64,000 bases of DNA from Bacteroidales bacterium (GTDB taxonomy: Bacteria; Bacteroidota; Bacteroidia; Bacteroidales; Paludibacteraceae): positions 48,211 through 112,210 of the forward strand of contig SUXC01000009.1 in NCBI GenBank assembly GCA_015061165.1, written 5' to 3'. Below are positions 17,616 through 26,427 of the stretch, piece after piece. Numbering within the stretch: the first letter of the stretch is position 1; the number at the start of each line of letters is the position of its first letter. Both the position numbers and the translations under genes were made by a program. Under the pieces are notes generated by a model, which had not been told where the DNA came from, ran no database searches, and saw nothing but the letters and a program-made list of their open reading frames with translations.

Positions 17616-17945
17616 ATGACCTATTTGATTTTAACCATCATTCTTGTCCTCTTTGGTGTGGGACTGCTATTGGCAGAGATGTTTCTCTTGCCTGGTTTTG
17701 GAGTAGCTGGTATCTTTGGTTTGTGTAGTTTGGCGGGAGCTGTGGTCGTGGCGTACCTCAAGCTGGCAGCCCTTTGGGCATGGGCAGGTCATGTAACATT
17801 GGCTGCATGTATATTGATTAGTGCGATTGCGGTGTATATCTTTGTCAAGAGTAAAGCCATGGATAAGATGGCACTTGACACCAAGATCGAAGGCGGTATG
17901 GACATGCCTTCCGCAGGCAAACACATGGAGGAGTTACAAAAATAA
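17616..17945 (+). CDS. NfeD-like membrane protein
   Basis: 109 residues with three hydrophobic segments (about 2-20 [19 protein letters not shown], 25-48 and 55-78), matching the membrane part of NfeD ([19 protein letters not shown]). NfeD proteins pair with SPFH proteins; the next gene, 53 bases on, is the flotillin-like FloA, so the pair is classic. The protein lacks the soluble OB-fold of full NfeD, and ends in a polar tail. The role in membrane microdomain organisation is inferred from the family. Confidence 0.85.
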   Translation: MTYLILTIILVLFGVGLLLAEMFLLPGFGVAGIFGLCSLAGAVVVAYLKLAALWAWAGHVTLAACILISAIAVYIFVKSKAMDKMALDTKIEGGMDMPSAGKHMEELQK

Positions 17946-17998
17946 CCCCCTCCTTTACACTTTCAACTATAATCTTTCAACTTCAAACTTATATCATT

Positions 17999-18979
17999 AT
18001 GGGCATTTTAGAAATTGTATTGGTGGCTATTATTGCTATCCTCGTGATTATTTTCTTCTACTATGTACCTTTCATGCTGTGGATTAACGCAGTGGTGAGT
18101 GGTGTACATGTATCGTTGGTGCAACTCTTCTTGATGCGTATCCGTAAGGTGCCACCAACACGTATTGTGAACTGTCTGATTGAGGCGCACAAGGCTGGTC
18201 TGACCGACGTGAAGCGCGACGGACTAGAGGCGCACTTCCTCGCGGGCGGACATATCGAGCGTGTGGTGCATGCGCTGGTGAGTGCCAGCAAAGCGAATAT
18301 GCAACTCTCCTTCCAGATGGCTACTGCCATTGACCTCGCAGGCCGTGATGTCTTCGAGGCAGTGCAGATGTCGGTTAATCCTCGCGTGATTGATACCCCA
18401 CCTGTAACCGCTGTGGCGAAAGACGGTATCCAGTTGATTGCCAAGGCGCGTGTCACTGTGCGTGCAAATATCAAGCAACTCGTCGGTGGTGCGGGCGAAG
18501 ACACTGTTTTGGCTCGTGTTGGCGAAGGTATTGTGTCTTCTATCGGTTCGGCGGAGAGCCACAAACTGGTGCTGGAGAACCCAGATAGCATCTCCAAGTT
18601 GGTGCTCAGCAAAGGTTTGGATGCAGGCACAGCGTTCGAGATTTTGAGTATTGATATTGCAGACATTGATGTCGGTAAGAACATCGGTGCACAATTGCAA
18701 ATGGATCAGGCGCAAGCCGATAAGAATATCGCTCAAGCCAAGGCTGAGGAGCGTCGTGCGATGGCTATTGCCAACGAGCAAGAGATGAAAGCAAAGGCAC
18801 AAGAGGCGCGTGCTAAGGTGATTGAAGCAGAAGCATTGGTGCCACAAGCGATGGCGGATGCTTTCCGCAATGGTAATTTAGGTATTATGGATTACTACCG
18901 TATGCAGAATATCCAAGCCGACACTACCATGCGCGAAGCCATCGGCAAACCTGCTACCACAGCAGAAAAGAAAAAGTGA
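17999..18979 (+). CDS. floA: flotillin-like protein FloA
   Basis: Membrane scaffold of 326 residues, UPF0365/FloA family. One N-terminal membrane helix (about 3-30, [23 protein letters not shown]) precedes the conserved core ([70 protein letters not shown]) and a coiled-coil region rich in Ala, Glu and Lys (about 235-285). The product organises functional membrane microdomains in other bacteria. The length is typical. The stop codon TGA overlaps the GTG start of the broken amidase gene. Confidence 0.95.
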   Translation: MGILEIVLVAIIAILVIIFFYYVPFMLWINAVVSGVHVSLVQLFLMRIRKVPPTRIVNCLIEAHKAGLTDVKRDGLEAHFLAGGHIERVVHALVSASKANMQLSFQMATAIDLAGRDVFEAVQMSVNPRVIDTPPVTAVAKDGIQLIAKARVTVRANIKQLVGGAGEDTVLARVGEGIVSSIGSAESHKLVLENPDSISKLVLSKGLDAGTAFEILSIDIADIDVGKNIGAQLQMDQAQADKNIAQAKAEERRAMAIANEQEMKAKAQEARAKVIEAEALVPQAMADAFRNGNLGIMDYYRMQNIQADTTMREAIGKPATTAEKKK

Positions 18980-19119
18980 GAATAGCACTCTTGCAATATC
19001 CTATCGCATGGGCAGATAAGGAAACGAATCTGCGCATGGCGGAAGAGCGTATCGCTGCATTGGCTGGCAAAGCCGATGTGGCGGTATTGCCTGAGATGTT
19101 TGCCACAGGCTTTTGTTGC

Positions 19120-19151
19120 GGGGTCCCCGACGGAACTCGTGTTCCGTGGGG
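19120..19151. repeat. GGGGTCCCC-type hairpin element, copy 2 (inserted in the amidase gene)
   Basis: GGGGTCCCCG, then the perfect stem ACGGAAC/GTTCCGT around TCGT, then GGGG. Same outer design as 7776-7805, different inner stem. Confidence 0.7.
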
Positions 19152-19263
19152 TGCTTAACCGACCATCCCGAATTGGCTGAAACAATGGATGGCGAGATTA
19201 TCCGCCGCCTGCAAGCCGCAGCCGACCAAAGCGGTGTCGCCATCGTCAGTTCGTTTATCTGCT

Positions 19264-19298
19264 CACCCATCGCCAATACCCCATCGCCAATAGCCAAA
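19264..19298. repeat. in-frame short repeat of the GGCGATTGG family in the amidase gene
   Basis: CACCCATCGCCAATACCCCA then TCGCCAATAGCCAA, the reverse complement of the priA family; encodes SPIANTPSPIAK. Confidence 0.7.
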
Positions 19299-19931
19299 CT
19301 GGTCAACCGTGGCTTTATAATTAAGCCCCACGCTCCCATGGAAATACAAGACAAACGCCACCTTTATGCTCATGGCGGTGAGGATTTGTTTTTCCATCCT
19401 GCTCAGGAGCGTTGTATTTTCGAGTATAAGGGAGTGAAGATTTTGTTGTTGGTGTGCTATGATTTGCGTTTCCCTGCATGGGCACGTAATCAGTCGGGCA
19501 GTGATTATGATATTATTTTGGTGGTGGCTAACTGGCCAGAGGTGCGTGTGCAGTATTGGGATGCTTTGGTGGCAGCCCGTGCCACGGAGAATCAGTGTTA
19601 TATTGCTGCTGTGAACATGGTGGGAACAGATGACAAAGGGCTCAACTACAATGGTCATTCGGTAGCGTATGACACGCGTTTGCAGCCTATTGTCAGTTTC
19701 GCTGACAACGAGGAGGGCACAAAGATTGCCGATTTTGATATTGCTGCTCTCCACCACTTCCGCGAAGTCTTGCCTCTCTGGAAAGACGTGGACCAGTTTG
19801 AACTAAAGAAAATTGGAATTAACAGCCATTGGCATGACTAACCAATCGCAGATTGATACAAAAGGTGTGCCCTATGTTTGCCAATCAGAGGATACGAGGT
19901 AATCTTCCTACCTTTAAGTTTAGAAGATTTG

Positions 19932-19965
19932 TAATTTTTCTCTACAACACGTCGGAGAGCACTTT
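19932..19965. repeat. TTTTTCTCTACAA motif, divergent copy
   Basis: TTTTTCTCTACAACACGTCG with GAGAGCAC following; the same motif with CAATACGTCAAAG occurs at 27782 and 31130, and in reverse at 27071 and 29629. Confidence 0.5.
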
Positions 19966-20519
19966 TAAACACTAACCTTTATTCTTGACAAAAGATACTC
20001 CAGAACTCTTAGGGCTATTATTCTTTCCATATTCTTAGGCACATGCACAAAGATAGCTCGTTGTTGCAGATGCAGTGCTTCATAATACACACGGTTGCAG
20101 ACATACAATCCTGCAGAGTTAGACACTTGTACAGGCTGTACATCATCTGTACAAAAGCGCACTAATTCCTTGATTGACAGTAGTGTCTGTAGTGCAAGTG
20201 GTTGGTGAGCGTAAATGGTTTCTTCGTTCGGGATATAGCCATCATTATCGCCTTTTCTGCTGTTCATCATGTTGATAGCAAAGCGCTCCAAACGGATATT
20301 TTCGCCCGCAGGACATTGCCCAAGCATGATGACTAAATCAGGAGAATAAGTCTCTATTGCCTCTCGCAATACGATAGGTGCGCGCTTAAAACTAACTGGC
20401 AAACACACTTTCTCTATTGCCCAATCTGTAATAGAATCAGGCAATAGAGAAAGAACGGATTGTGTGATATTGGTCTCCGCCCCACCAAAAGGTTCAAAGG
20501 CGGTGATTAATACTATCAT
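19965..20519 (-). CDS. pcp: pyroglutamyl-peptidase I (pyrrolidone-carboxylate peptidase, C15)
   Basis: Cytoplasmic cysteine peptidase of 184 residues that removes N-terminal pyroglutamate. It begins MIVLITAFEPFGG, the family's usual N-terminus; the catalytic Glu region (RLERFAINMM), Cys (VSNSAGLYVCNRVYY) and His (IFVHVP) are all present. I start at the ATG at 20519, which overlaps the TGA of the upstream peptidase gene (ATGA), so translation is probably coupled. It is slightly shorter than typical family members (about 200-215). It closes an operon whose first genes encode membrane proteins and a channel; a peptidase pair of this kind behind a channel is unusual. Confidence 0.9.
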   Translation of the reverse strand: MIVLITAFEPFGGAETNITQSVLSLLPDSITDWAIEKVCLPVSFKRAPIVLREAIETYSPDLVIMLGQCPAGENIRLERFAINMMNSRKGDNDGYIPNEETIYAHQPLALQTLLSIKELVRFCTDDVQPVQVSNSAGLYVCNRVYYEALHLQQRAIFVHVPKNMERIIALRVLEYLLSRIKVSV

Positions 20520-21235
20520 ACTTTTTGTACAATTTCCTTTACAAATGAAAGACACTTTTGTAGTTCTGAAGAATGAGTATATTCATCCGCAGTATGGGCA
20601 TTGTAGTACCCACAACTGAGATTGCAGACAGGGATTTCTAAGCCTCTTATTTTTAGTTCAACTACATCTGTCTTTCCTCCATCCACCATCTGATAATTAT
20701 ACTTTTGCAGAAGATATTCGGGAATAAAATCTTCATTACAAAGCAATGTCCCTTTTCCACAGCGAACAACATCATGCGCACCTTTTCTATCACATTCGAT
20801 AATGTATGTAACATTATAAAAAAATGTAAGGTCGCATGCTTTTGCGCCTTGGCAACCAGGCATATCTCCTTGCTTTTCCTCTTGGACAAATAGTATCGCT
20901 TTTAGCGTAGGTTCCGTGCGAAGCAGATGAAGGACTATCCATATCCCATTTTTATCATCCGCGCCACAACCAACCCGATTATTATCGGCATCAACGGTGT
21001 ATATCGTATCACCATCAACAATGACTTCCCGTTGACAAGGAGTATGTATTTCATCCAAATGAGCTGCCACGCAGGGATATGAGGAGGCTTCGCCTTTGGT
21101 GATATACACATTTCCTATATCATCAGTTGCGAACTGCAATGGAACATCTTTTAGACATTCCATCACAAAGGATTTTATTTCTTGCTCTTGTCCAGATTTG
21201 GCGACAATCTTATATAGTTGAGATAGAAGTTCCAT
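20516..21235 (-). CDS. M20-type metallopeptidase-like protein
   Basis: 239 residues with the pattern of co-catalytic zinc aminopeptidases and carboxypeptidases (M20/M28 clan): AAHLDEIH (first zinc ligand), GCGADDKNGI (bridging Asp), QEEKQG (Glu pair region), IIECDR and a C-terminal NAHTADEYTHSSEL (last His). It is much shorter than M20 enzymes with a dimerisation domain (about 400), so it is probably a single catalytic domain. The start overlaps the channel stop (TAATG) and its own stop overlaps the pcp start. The substrate is unknown; with Pcp it might trim small peptides (inference). Confidence 0.75.
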   Translation of the reverse strand: MELLSQLYKIVAKSGQEQEIKSFVMECLKDVPLQFATDDIGNVYITKGEASSYPCVAAHLDEIHTPCQREVIVDGDTIYTVDADNNRVGCGADDKNGIWIVLHLLRTEPTLKAILFVQEEKQGDMPGCQGAKACDLTFFYNVTYIIECDRKGAHDVVRCGKGTLLCNEDFIPEYLLQKYNYQMVDGGKTDVVELKIRGLEIPVCNLSCGYYNAHTADEYTHSSELQKCLSFVKEIVQKV

Positions 21236-22959
21236 TATTCTTTATAAAAATCATAACCATAGTCTTGATTAGGCACTCGAGTTTTTAGTTCATCCGAAAT
21301 AGGCATTTCTTCTTTATGAATAAGATGCTTATTAAAGTTTTCTGCCATGTGCTTAGCAATTTCCAAATAGCGGAAATCCCAGCATGTTACACTCCATGCA
21401 ATGCGAATAGTAAAAGCATTACAATCCTTACCGCCACCCACAAATCGAGCAACATTTTTTTGTGAAGCACCTGTATGGAAACGTTGTTTATCGGATTCTA
21501 AATTATAATAATCCACTAAGGTCTTAGACAAGCCACAATACATATTCTCAAACGAGTTGGTATCTATGATTGTTAAATTCTTGCCTTCGTATGTAGAATC
21601 ACCTTTTTCACCTCCATATATATAGTGGAATACGGTAGGATATACGGGTTCTTGTCCTCCACTTGCAGATAGAATGAAAATAACCCAACTATTCTTCTTG
21701 TTTGCCAATGTCTTAATATCTTCCAAAAATGGTTTGAGATTAGGGCAAGCATCTACACTATTAATATTGTAATAGGTAACTGGAGCATTTGGATTAACTT
21801 CTATTTCTTTAGAAACATAATTAAAGCCTCCTATTTTAGCTAAATAGTACGCAAAGTGTCCAGTGGCTGCTTCTGCAAACGATGAAGTTGAAACAATTGT
21901 GATTTGAGAATTTCGGTCAATACAACAGCCATAGTCACGATTTTTGTAGAAATTCTCTACGACCAATTTATCTTCAGGCCGTTCTTCAACTGGTCTTGTT
22001 GTGGCAAGATTTCTTAGTCTAAAGCAATCAGAATTATCCACCGCTGCAAATATATCCTTCAATGCCAAACGTTGCTTAGCTTCTAAGTCCGTTACAGACA
22101 CGAATTTAGGCGCCACAAAGAATTTTGTATAGCGACACTGCACGTGTCTAAATGCCTTTTTAAGTCTGATAGTATTTTTTTCTGCTTTCTCCCTCTTCTC
22201 ATCTTTCTCCATCACCTCGGTGAAGGCGGAGCCAATCAATCCGGCAGGCACAGCGAATATAGCGATACCTAATATACCGATAATACATGCGATAATGCGC
22301 CCTGTGAAAGTGATAGGTGGGGTATCAGCAAAGTTACCTGGGTCGCCAATATACTGTGCAAAAGCCCAAACTACAGAGGTCCAACCGTTGTCATACACCT
22401 CAGGTTGTGCTTCATGCTCCACAAAGAAGAGGACAAAAGATAGAATCAATGTGACAATTGTCAAGAATTGAAGTGACACTACCATCTCATTCTTTTTTGC
22501 TCGTATAGCGCGCGAGAGGATGCTAAACGCTTTCATATAGCGGAAGATACGCAGCAAACGAGCGATACGCAATGCCTTGAGTGCCACGTATGGGATAGGC
22601 ATAAAGAAGTGCAGGTAGAACGGATAGGTAGAGAGGATATCTATCAATCCGTAGAAGGAGAAGCAGTAGCGAACGCGTCCCCAGAAGCCTTTGTATTTAG
22701 GGTCTAACTGGTCAGCATTCCAGATACGCAAACTCACCTCTATAGTAAAGAAAGCGGTTGTGAGATAGTCAATGACAGTCAGCCATGTACCATATCGCTC
22801 TACGATAATATCGTAGGTAGAAAGGAAGACCTCAATGGTGGACAGAACAATAAAACCGATGATGGCATAGTCCACAAAGTTATGCCATTGTTTGGTGTGC
22901 AAGTTGTCGTCAAAGACGCGATTAAGTTCTTGCTTGAATTTGAGCAGTTTTGAGTCCAT
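21235..22959 (-). CDS. voltage-gated-type ion channel with a 300-residue C-terminal domain
   Basis: 574 residues. Residues about 25-265 are a six-helix cation channel: the S4 segment RIARLLRIFRYMKAF has an Arg every third place, and the last helix is followed by AVPAGLIGSAFTEVMEKDEK as in Kv-type channels. The selectivity filter region reads QYIGDPG instead of TxGYGD, so ion preference is uncertain. The second half (about 270-574) is soluble, begins with a basic helix (RLKKAFRHVQCRYTKFF) and matches nothing I recognise; it contains ITIVSTSSFAEAATGHFAYYL and WVIFILSASGG strands. It is preceded 20 bases upstream by an outer-membrane barrel gene and followed by an overlapping peptidase gene. Confidence 0.8.
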   Translation of the reverse strand: MDSKLLKFKQELNRVFDDNLHTKQWHNFVDYAIIGFIVLSTIEVFLSTYDIIVERYGTWLTVIDYLTTAFFTIEVSLRIWNADQLDPKYKGFWGRVRYCFSFYGLIDILSTYPFYLHFFMPIPYVALKALRIARLLRIFRYMKAFSILSRAIRAKKNEMVVSLQFLTIVTLILSFVLFFVEHEAQPEVYDNGWTSVVWAFAQYIGDPGNFADTPPITFTGRIIACIIGILGIAIFAVPAGLIGSAFTEVMEKDEKREKAEKNTIRLKKAFRHVQCRYTKFFVAPKFVSVTDLEAKQRLALKDIFAAVDNSDCFRLRNLATTRPVEERPEDKLVVENFYKNRDYGCCIDRNSQITIVSTSSFAEAATGHFAYYLAKIGGFNYVSKEIEVNPNAPVTYYNINSVDACPNLKPFLEDIKTLANKKNSWVIFILSASGGQEPVYPTVFHYIYGGEKGDSTYEGKNLTIIDTNSFENMYCGLSKTLVDYYNLESDKQRFHTGASQKNVARFVGGGKDCNAFTIRIAWSVTCWDFRYLEIAKHMAENFNKHLIHKEEMPISDELKTRVPNQDYGYDFYKE

Positions 22960-22979
22960 ATTTTATATTGATTTGTTTC

Positions 22980-23762
22980 TTATGGATTAATTAACCATGC
23001 TACACCAAGTCCCACATTAGAATACATGGCAGGATCTTGGCAGTTAATGGATGCATAGACATCCAGTTGTACGCGATGATGAGGCATATAGGTAAAGCCA
23101 GCATCTAAGTTCCAATCGGCATCGGTGTGGGTACTGAGGCGAGTGAAATAGTTGTAACTCTCTACAAATGCACCCCATTGGTCATTAATGGTAAAGCCGA
23201 GGCATAGTGCGAGGAAGGTGCTGGGTATTGCATCAACACCATTCCATTCTGCACCAAGATTATAGCACAGGTTCAGCCAATCGGTCACATCGTTCTCAAA
23301 GAGTAGATATAGACTGGGAGCTACATGCGAGCTCTGATATGCTTCTTTGGTGATAGGTATAGCGATATTCGCCAAGAAACTAATTTTAGGTACGGCTTTC
23401 CAACCGTCAAACACACGAATCTTGGTACCCAATATCAATGGCTCTACCTGATATTGCCATTGAGTGTAATTCCATTCTGTAGTGCGGGATAAAGTTCCAT
23501 CATACTCTAAGCGTAACTCCGCAAAGGGTGCTACGCCAAAGCGAAACATGGTCGTGGGTAATGTAAACGAGTGTTGACGATCTGCGTAATCCCATTGGAA
23601 ACCCGTCTCCCATTGAATAGTTTTGAATGGTAGTACTCCTACGCCTGTCGCCATACCAGGGCGATCCGCAGCCACAGATAGTGGCGCTGCGTTCTCGACA
23701 TCTTGCGCATACATGCAAAGCGCAGTAAAGGTAAGTAAGAGTAACAGTAGTTTTGTTTTCAT
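22980..23762 (-). CDS. outer-membrane beta-barrel protein (phenol-degradation MetA-like family)
   Basis: 260 residues with a signal peptide (MKTKLLLLLLTFTALCMYAQ) and amphipathic strands ending in the last residues VGLGVAWLINP. The early motif ADRPGMATGVGVLPFKTIQWETGFQ resembles the Phenol_MetA_deg family of outer-membrane barrels found in many Bacteroidota loci. It probably forms a small pore or channel; the substrate is unknown. It lies 19 bases after the acidic protein gene and 20 bases before the ion channel, so an operon is likely. Confidence 0.7.
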   Translation of the reverse strand: MKTKLLLLLLTFTALCMYAQDVENAAPLSVAADRPGMATGVGVLPFKTIQWETGFQWDYADRQHSFTLPTTMFRFGVAPFAELRLEYDGTLSRTTEWNYTQWQYQVEPLILGTKIRVFDGWKAVPKISFLANIAIPITKEAYQSSHVAPSLYLLFENDVTDWLNLCYNLGAEWNGVDAIPSTFLALCLGFTINDQWGAFVESYNYFTRLSTHTDADWNLDAGFTYMPHHRVQLDVYASINCQDPAMYSNVGLGVAWLINP

Positions 23763-23781
23763 TAGCTTAATATCCTATTTT

Positions 23782-24804
23782 TTATATATCAAATTCAGTC
23801 TCATTATCTGTAAGCAACATTTGCTGAACGGAATTAAAATCCGCTAGAGCCTTGAAAGGGCTACTAGCTGCTAGTTCATTGATAGCATTTAGTCCAGCAG
23901 AGAGCATGGCGGTGTCACCATTTATTAGAGCAGAATCTACAACTTCAAAATGTTTGGCAAAGATAGCGCTTCTCTCATCAAATGATTTTGTAAGATATTC
24001 TTGTAAAACCTCTCTCATTGCCTCTACTTTTTTTATTGCTACATCAGCATTCGAACGTATTTGTGTACGTTTTGTCTCTTGTAACTCGGTGAATTTTGCC
24101 TCTTCGCCAGCTATGGTTATAAATTTTTCAAAACTTTCTGCAGCTGCTTGAGAAGAGGAAAAGTCTAACTGTGTATTATCAAACACATAATTCACAAATT
24201 GTTCATCTTCTTCGGCAGTCATATCTTCTTTGACGCATGATATATCTTCTGTGACTTCCGTTTCTTCTATGGTTTCAACTATAGTATTTTCTGTAATGTC
24301 TTCTTCAGTGGTATCATTGGAAACTACTATACCTTCTTCCGTTAGCTCATCAGCAACGTTTAAAGCTGCTATTTGGTCTGCTGTAAATTGTAAATGCGCT
24401 AAAATTTCGTTATCTGCGAATTGTTCCATAATCGTGACTGTGATATCATTTGTCATAATATCCGATACGTATGACGATATCATTTGGACAACCTCACGTC
24501 CTTTTGGATTATTACTAGCAATATTGGCAATAGCAGGAATTAAATTTGACTGCAGCATCTCTGATAGATAAATATTATCAACATGTTGATGATTTACTTT
24601 TTGCGTTATCATATAATTTATACAATCCGCTAAAGCATCTGTTATATCTTGAGTTTGCTCCGCTGTTATTTCAGCTTTATCAGCTAATTCTTTTGTTAGT
24701 TTTTTTGATGCAATAGTAAAAACAGACTTAACTGTTTTTGCACCAACACTATTCCAAGTGGATATTCCTATCTTGGACCAATTAATAGATTTTTTACCAG
24801 ACAT
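23782..24804 (-). CDS. acidic protein of unknown function, 340 residues
   Basis: I do not recognise a named family. Residues about 1-150 are helical (SKIGISTWNSVGAKTVKSVFTIASKKLTKELADKAEI). Residues about 150-215 are a very acidic, Thr/Glu-rich linker. The C-terminal part (about 240-330) is a helical unit: IRSNADVAIKKVEAMREVLQ, then FDERSAIFAKHFEVVDSALI and LNAINELAASSPFKAL, a pattern I have the impression of seeing in uncharacterised proteins of several phyla. No signal peptide or membrane helix. It follows the Gly-rich membrane protein gene by 13 bases and is probably made with it. Confidence 0.6.
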   Translation of the reverse strand: MSGKKSINWSKIGISTWNSVGAKTVKSVFTIASKKLTKELADKAEITAEQTQDITDALADCINYMITQKVNHQHVDNIYLSEMLQSNLIPAIANIASNNPKGREVVQMISSYVSDIMTNDITVTIMEQFADNEILAHLQFTADQIAALNVADELTEEGIVVSNDTTEEDITENTIVETIEETEVTEDISCVKEDMTAEEDEQFVNYVFDNTQLDFSSSQAAAESFEKFITIAGEEAKFTELQETKRTQIRSNADVAIKKVEAMREVLQEYLTKSFDERSAIFAKHFEVVDSALINGDTAMLSAGLNAINELAASSPFKALADFNSVQQMLLTDNETEFDI

Positions 24805-24817
24805 ATTGAAGTTAGTA

Positions 24818-25990
24818 TTATTGAAGTTGGTTATTTAAAACGTTTAATATTTTACCTTTGGCTATTCCGGAGATTTCACTTACGTTTCCATCATCATCCA
24901 TAATAGGTACTTGAGCTAACTCGCTCATTGATTTTATCACAATAGCTGTTTGTTGAAATATCTTGACATGTTCTTCATTTTTAGGATCAAAACCAATCAT
25001 AATATCAGTCATTTTATCAAGATACAGCATGCATCTATCTTTAAGTTGTAATGTTAGCTCTTGCAATTCAATTGCTCTTTTATTAACACCTTCTAACACA
25101 GTCCATCCCAGTTCCATTTTAGCTTTCAGTTCTTTGACATCAGCTAAATACTGTGTTGCTTCGGTATTCTTTTTAGAGAAATAGGCTGTTGCCACCACAC
25201 TTGCAGAAGCCAATGCGATAATACCAGTCATTGCTCCTAGCACGGCCATTCCACCTGCTACTCCCAATCCTCCTGATGCAATAGACCCTCCTCCTAGCCA
25301 TGCAAAAACAGCATTTGTGGCAGCAGCTCCATGCAGCGAACTGATAGCTATTCCCGTACTAGCGGCACCAATTTGTGTAACGATAGCAGGTATTCCCATC
25401 ACTGCGGTTATTGCACTACCTCCAGCAATACTTAGTGTTCTCAAAGCTGTTGATGCATTCATATTCACCGTTTCTAATTCTTTTACTTGTTCTGGGGTGA
25501 TATCAATGCTCGTCATAAAGTCGTACTCTTTGACTTTAGCTTTCTTATTGATAAGATCTAAATATAGCAAAAACTTACCTACTGTATTTTGCAGTGCCTC
25601 CAATCGAACGCGCGCAAATTTTTCTAATATTTCATTACTTTCTTGACGTCTATGTTCATTCTCTTTGTCTATAAAACTCTTTATCTCATCTGCTTCTAGT
25701 TTTAACTGCTTAGCTGCTTTTGCATCTTGATAGGCTTGAACTCCACTTATTGTCTTTCCTAATTTCACAGCTCCTTTCCCGACGTTGTTTATAATATCAG
25801 GTATTCCGTCTTCATCCTTATCTTCTGTTAGTTTGGTTTGTATTGTTTTACCCATGTTTTTATAGGTTTCTTTATCTGATACAGTTTCTGCAAAAGATTT
25901 TGTAAGTTCTGATGCGGATTGTATCATTTGACCCGATTTTTCGGTCAAAGTTTCACTAGCAGATTTAATCTGATCAAATAGTCGTCCCAT
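24818..25990 (-). CDS. membrane-associated protein with Gly-rich hydrophobic core, 390 residues
   Basis: Unknown function. The N-terminal 130 residues are helical and charged, including KDEDGIPDIINN. The middle (about 185-275) is strongly hydrophobic and rich in Gly and Ala (IAGGSAITAVMGIPAIVTQI and AWLGGGSIASGGLGVAGGMA), as in glycine-zipper membrane inserts. The C-terminal 115 residues are helical again (ELQELTLQLKDRCMLYLDKM). The layout charged helix / hydrophobic Gly-rich hairpin / charged helix suggests a protein able to insert into or shape a membrane. It heads the tight operon running to pcp. I see no convincing promoter box; a TATTTTTG at 26027-26020 lacks a -33 partner. Confidence 0.6.
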   Translation of the reverse strand: MGRLFDQIKSASETLTEKSGQMIQSASELTKSFAETVSDKETYKNMGKTIQTKLTEDKDEDGIPDIINNVGKGAVKLGKTISGVQAYQDAKAAKQLKLEADEIKSFIDKENEHRRQESNEILEKFARVRLEALQNTVGKFLLYLDLINKKAKVKEYDFMTSIDITPEQVKELETVNMNASTALRTLSIAGGSAITAVMGIPAIVTQIGAASTGIAISSLHGAAATNAVFAWLGGGSIASGGLGVAGGMAVLGAMTGIIALASASVVATAYFSKKNTEATQYLADVKELKAKMELGWTVLEGVNKRAIELQELTLQLKDRCMLYLDKMTDIMIGFDPKNEEHVKIFQQTAIVIKSMSELAQVPIMDDDGNVSEISGIAKGKILNVLNNQLQ

Positions 25991-26150
25991 ATTTAGATTA
26001 TGACTTTGTTAATTATTATCAAAAATATCGCGCCAAGAGGCATAGCGATGCATAATTTTTCTATAAATTGGATTTTTGGAGAAGATTTATCATATTGTTT
26101 TCTCTTTTTTTGCAAGCCAGCGGAAACCCAATCCCGCTGACCTAATGATT

Positions 26151-26402
26151 TTATTTACGCTTGCGCTCGCGAGCGATATTGTCTTTGCAACTCTCTATCT
26201 GGCGTTTGATAGACTCTATTTGGCGGTCATGCGAAGCTGCGCGATCAACTTTCATTTTGCGATAGGACGCTTTACCACTTGGTGTAGATGAGAACTTCAC
26301 CATACGAGCACAATACTCGTTGTCTTTTTTCTTTGCGTCTTTCTCTTTTTGCAATTTGGCGCGCAAATCTACCATTTGCTTTTTGTAATACTCCAAACTC
26401 AT
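26151..26402 (-). CDS. small basic coiled-coil protein, 83 residues
   Basis: Charged throughout and rich in Lys and Arg; heptad-like spacing in YYKKQMVDLRAKLQKEKDAKKK and IESIKRQIESCKDNIARER suggests a helical hairpin or coiled coil. No family recognised. It starts 25 bases after the GIY-YIG-like gene ends, so the two probably share a transcript, and lies 160 bases before the Gly-rich membrane protein. Confidence 0.55.
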   Translation of the reverse strand: MSLEYYKKQMVDLRAKLQKEKDAKKKDNEYCARMVKFSSTPSGKASYRKMKVDRAASHDRQIESIKRQIESCKDNIARERKRK

Positions 26403-26427
26403 AATGATTAGTTTTTAAGGGTTAATA

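Larger units (their letters stand above)
18976..19841 (+). pseudogene. nitrilase-superfamily (omega-amidase type) gene broken by a hairpin insertion
   Basis: Carbon-nitrogen hydrolase of the YafV/omega-amidase type. The first part (GTG at 18976, [20 protein letters not shown] ... LPEMFATGFC) holds the catalytic Glu; the remainder, in a different frame, holds the Lys (IKPHAPMEIQDKRHLY) and Cys (LLLVCYDLRFP). Reading GFC directly into LTDHPELAETMDGEI restores the family pattern; between them lies about 38 bases of palindrome (19120-19151 core) that shifts the frame and brings a stop. A second, in-frame insertion (CSPIANTPSPIAK) comes from the dispersed repeat at 19264-19298. The GTG start overlaps the floA stop. 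If assembled correctly, the enzyme is inactive. Confidence 0.8.
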
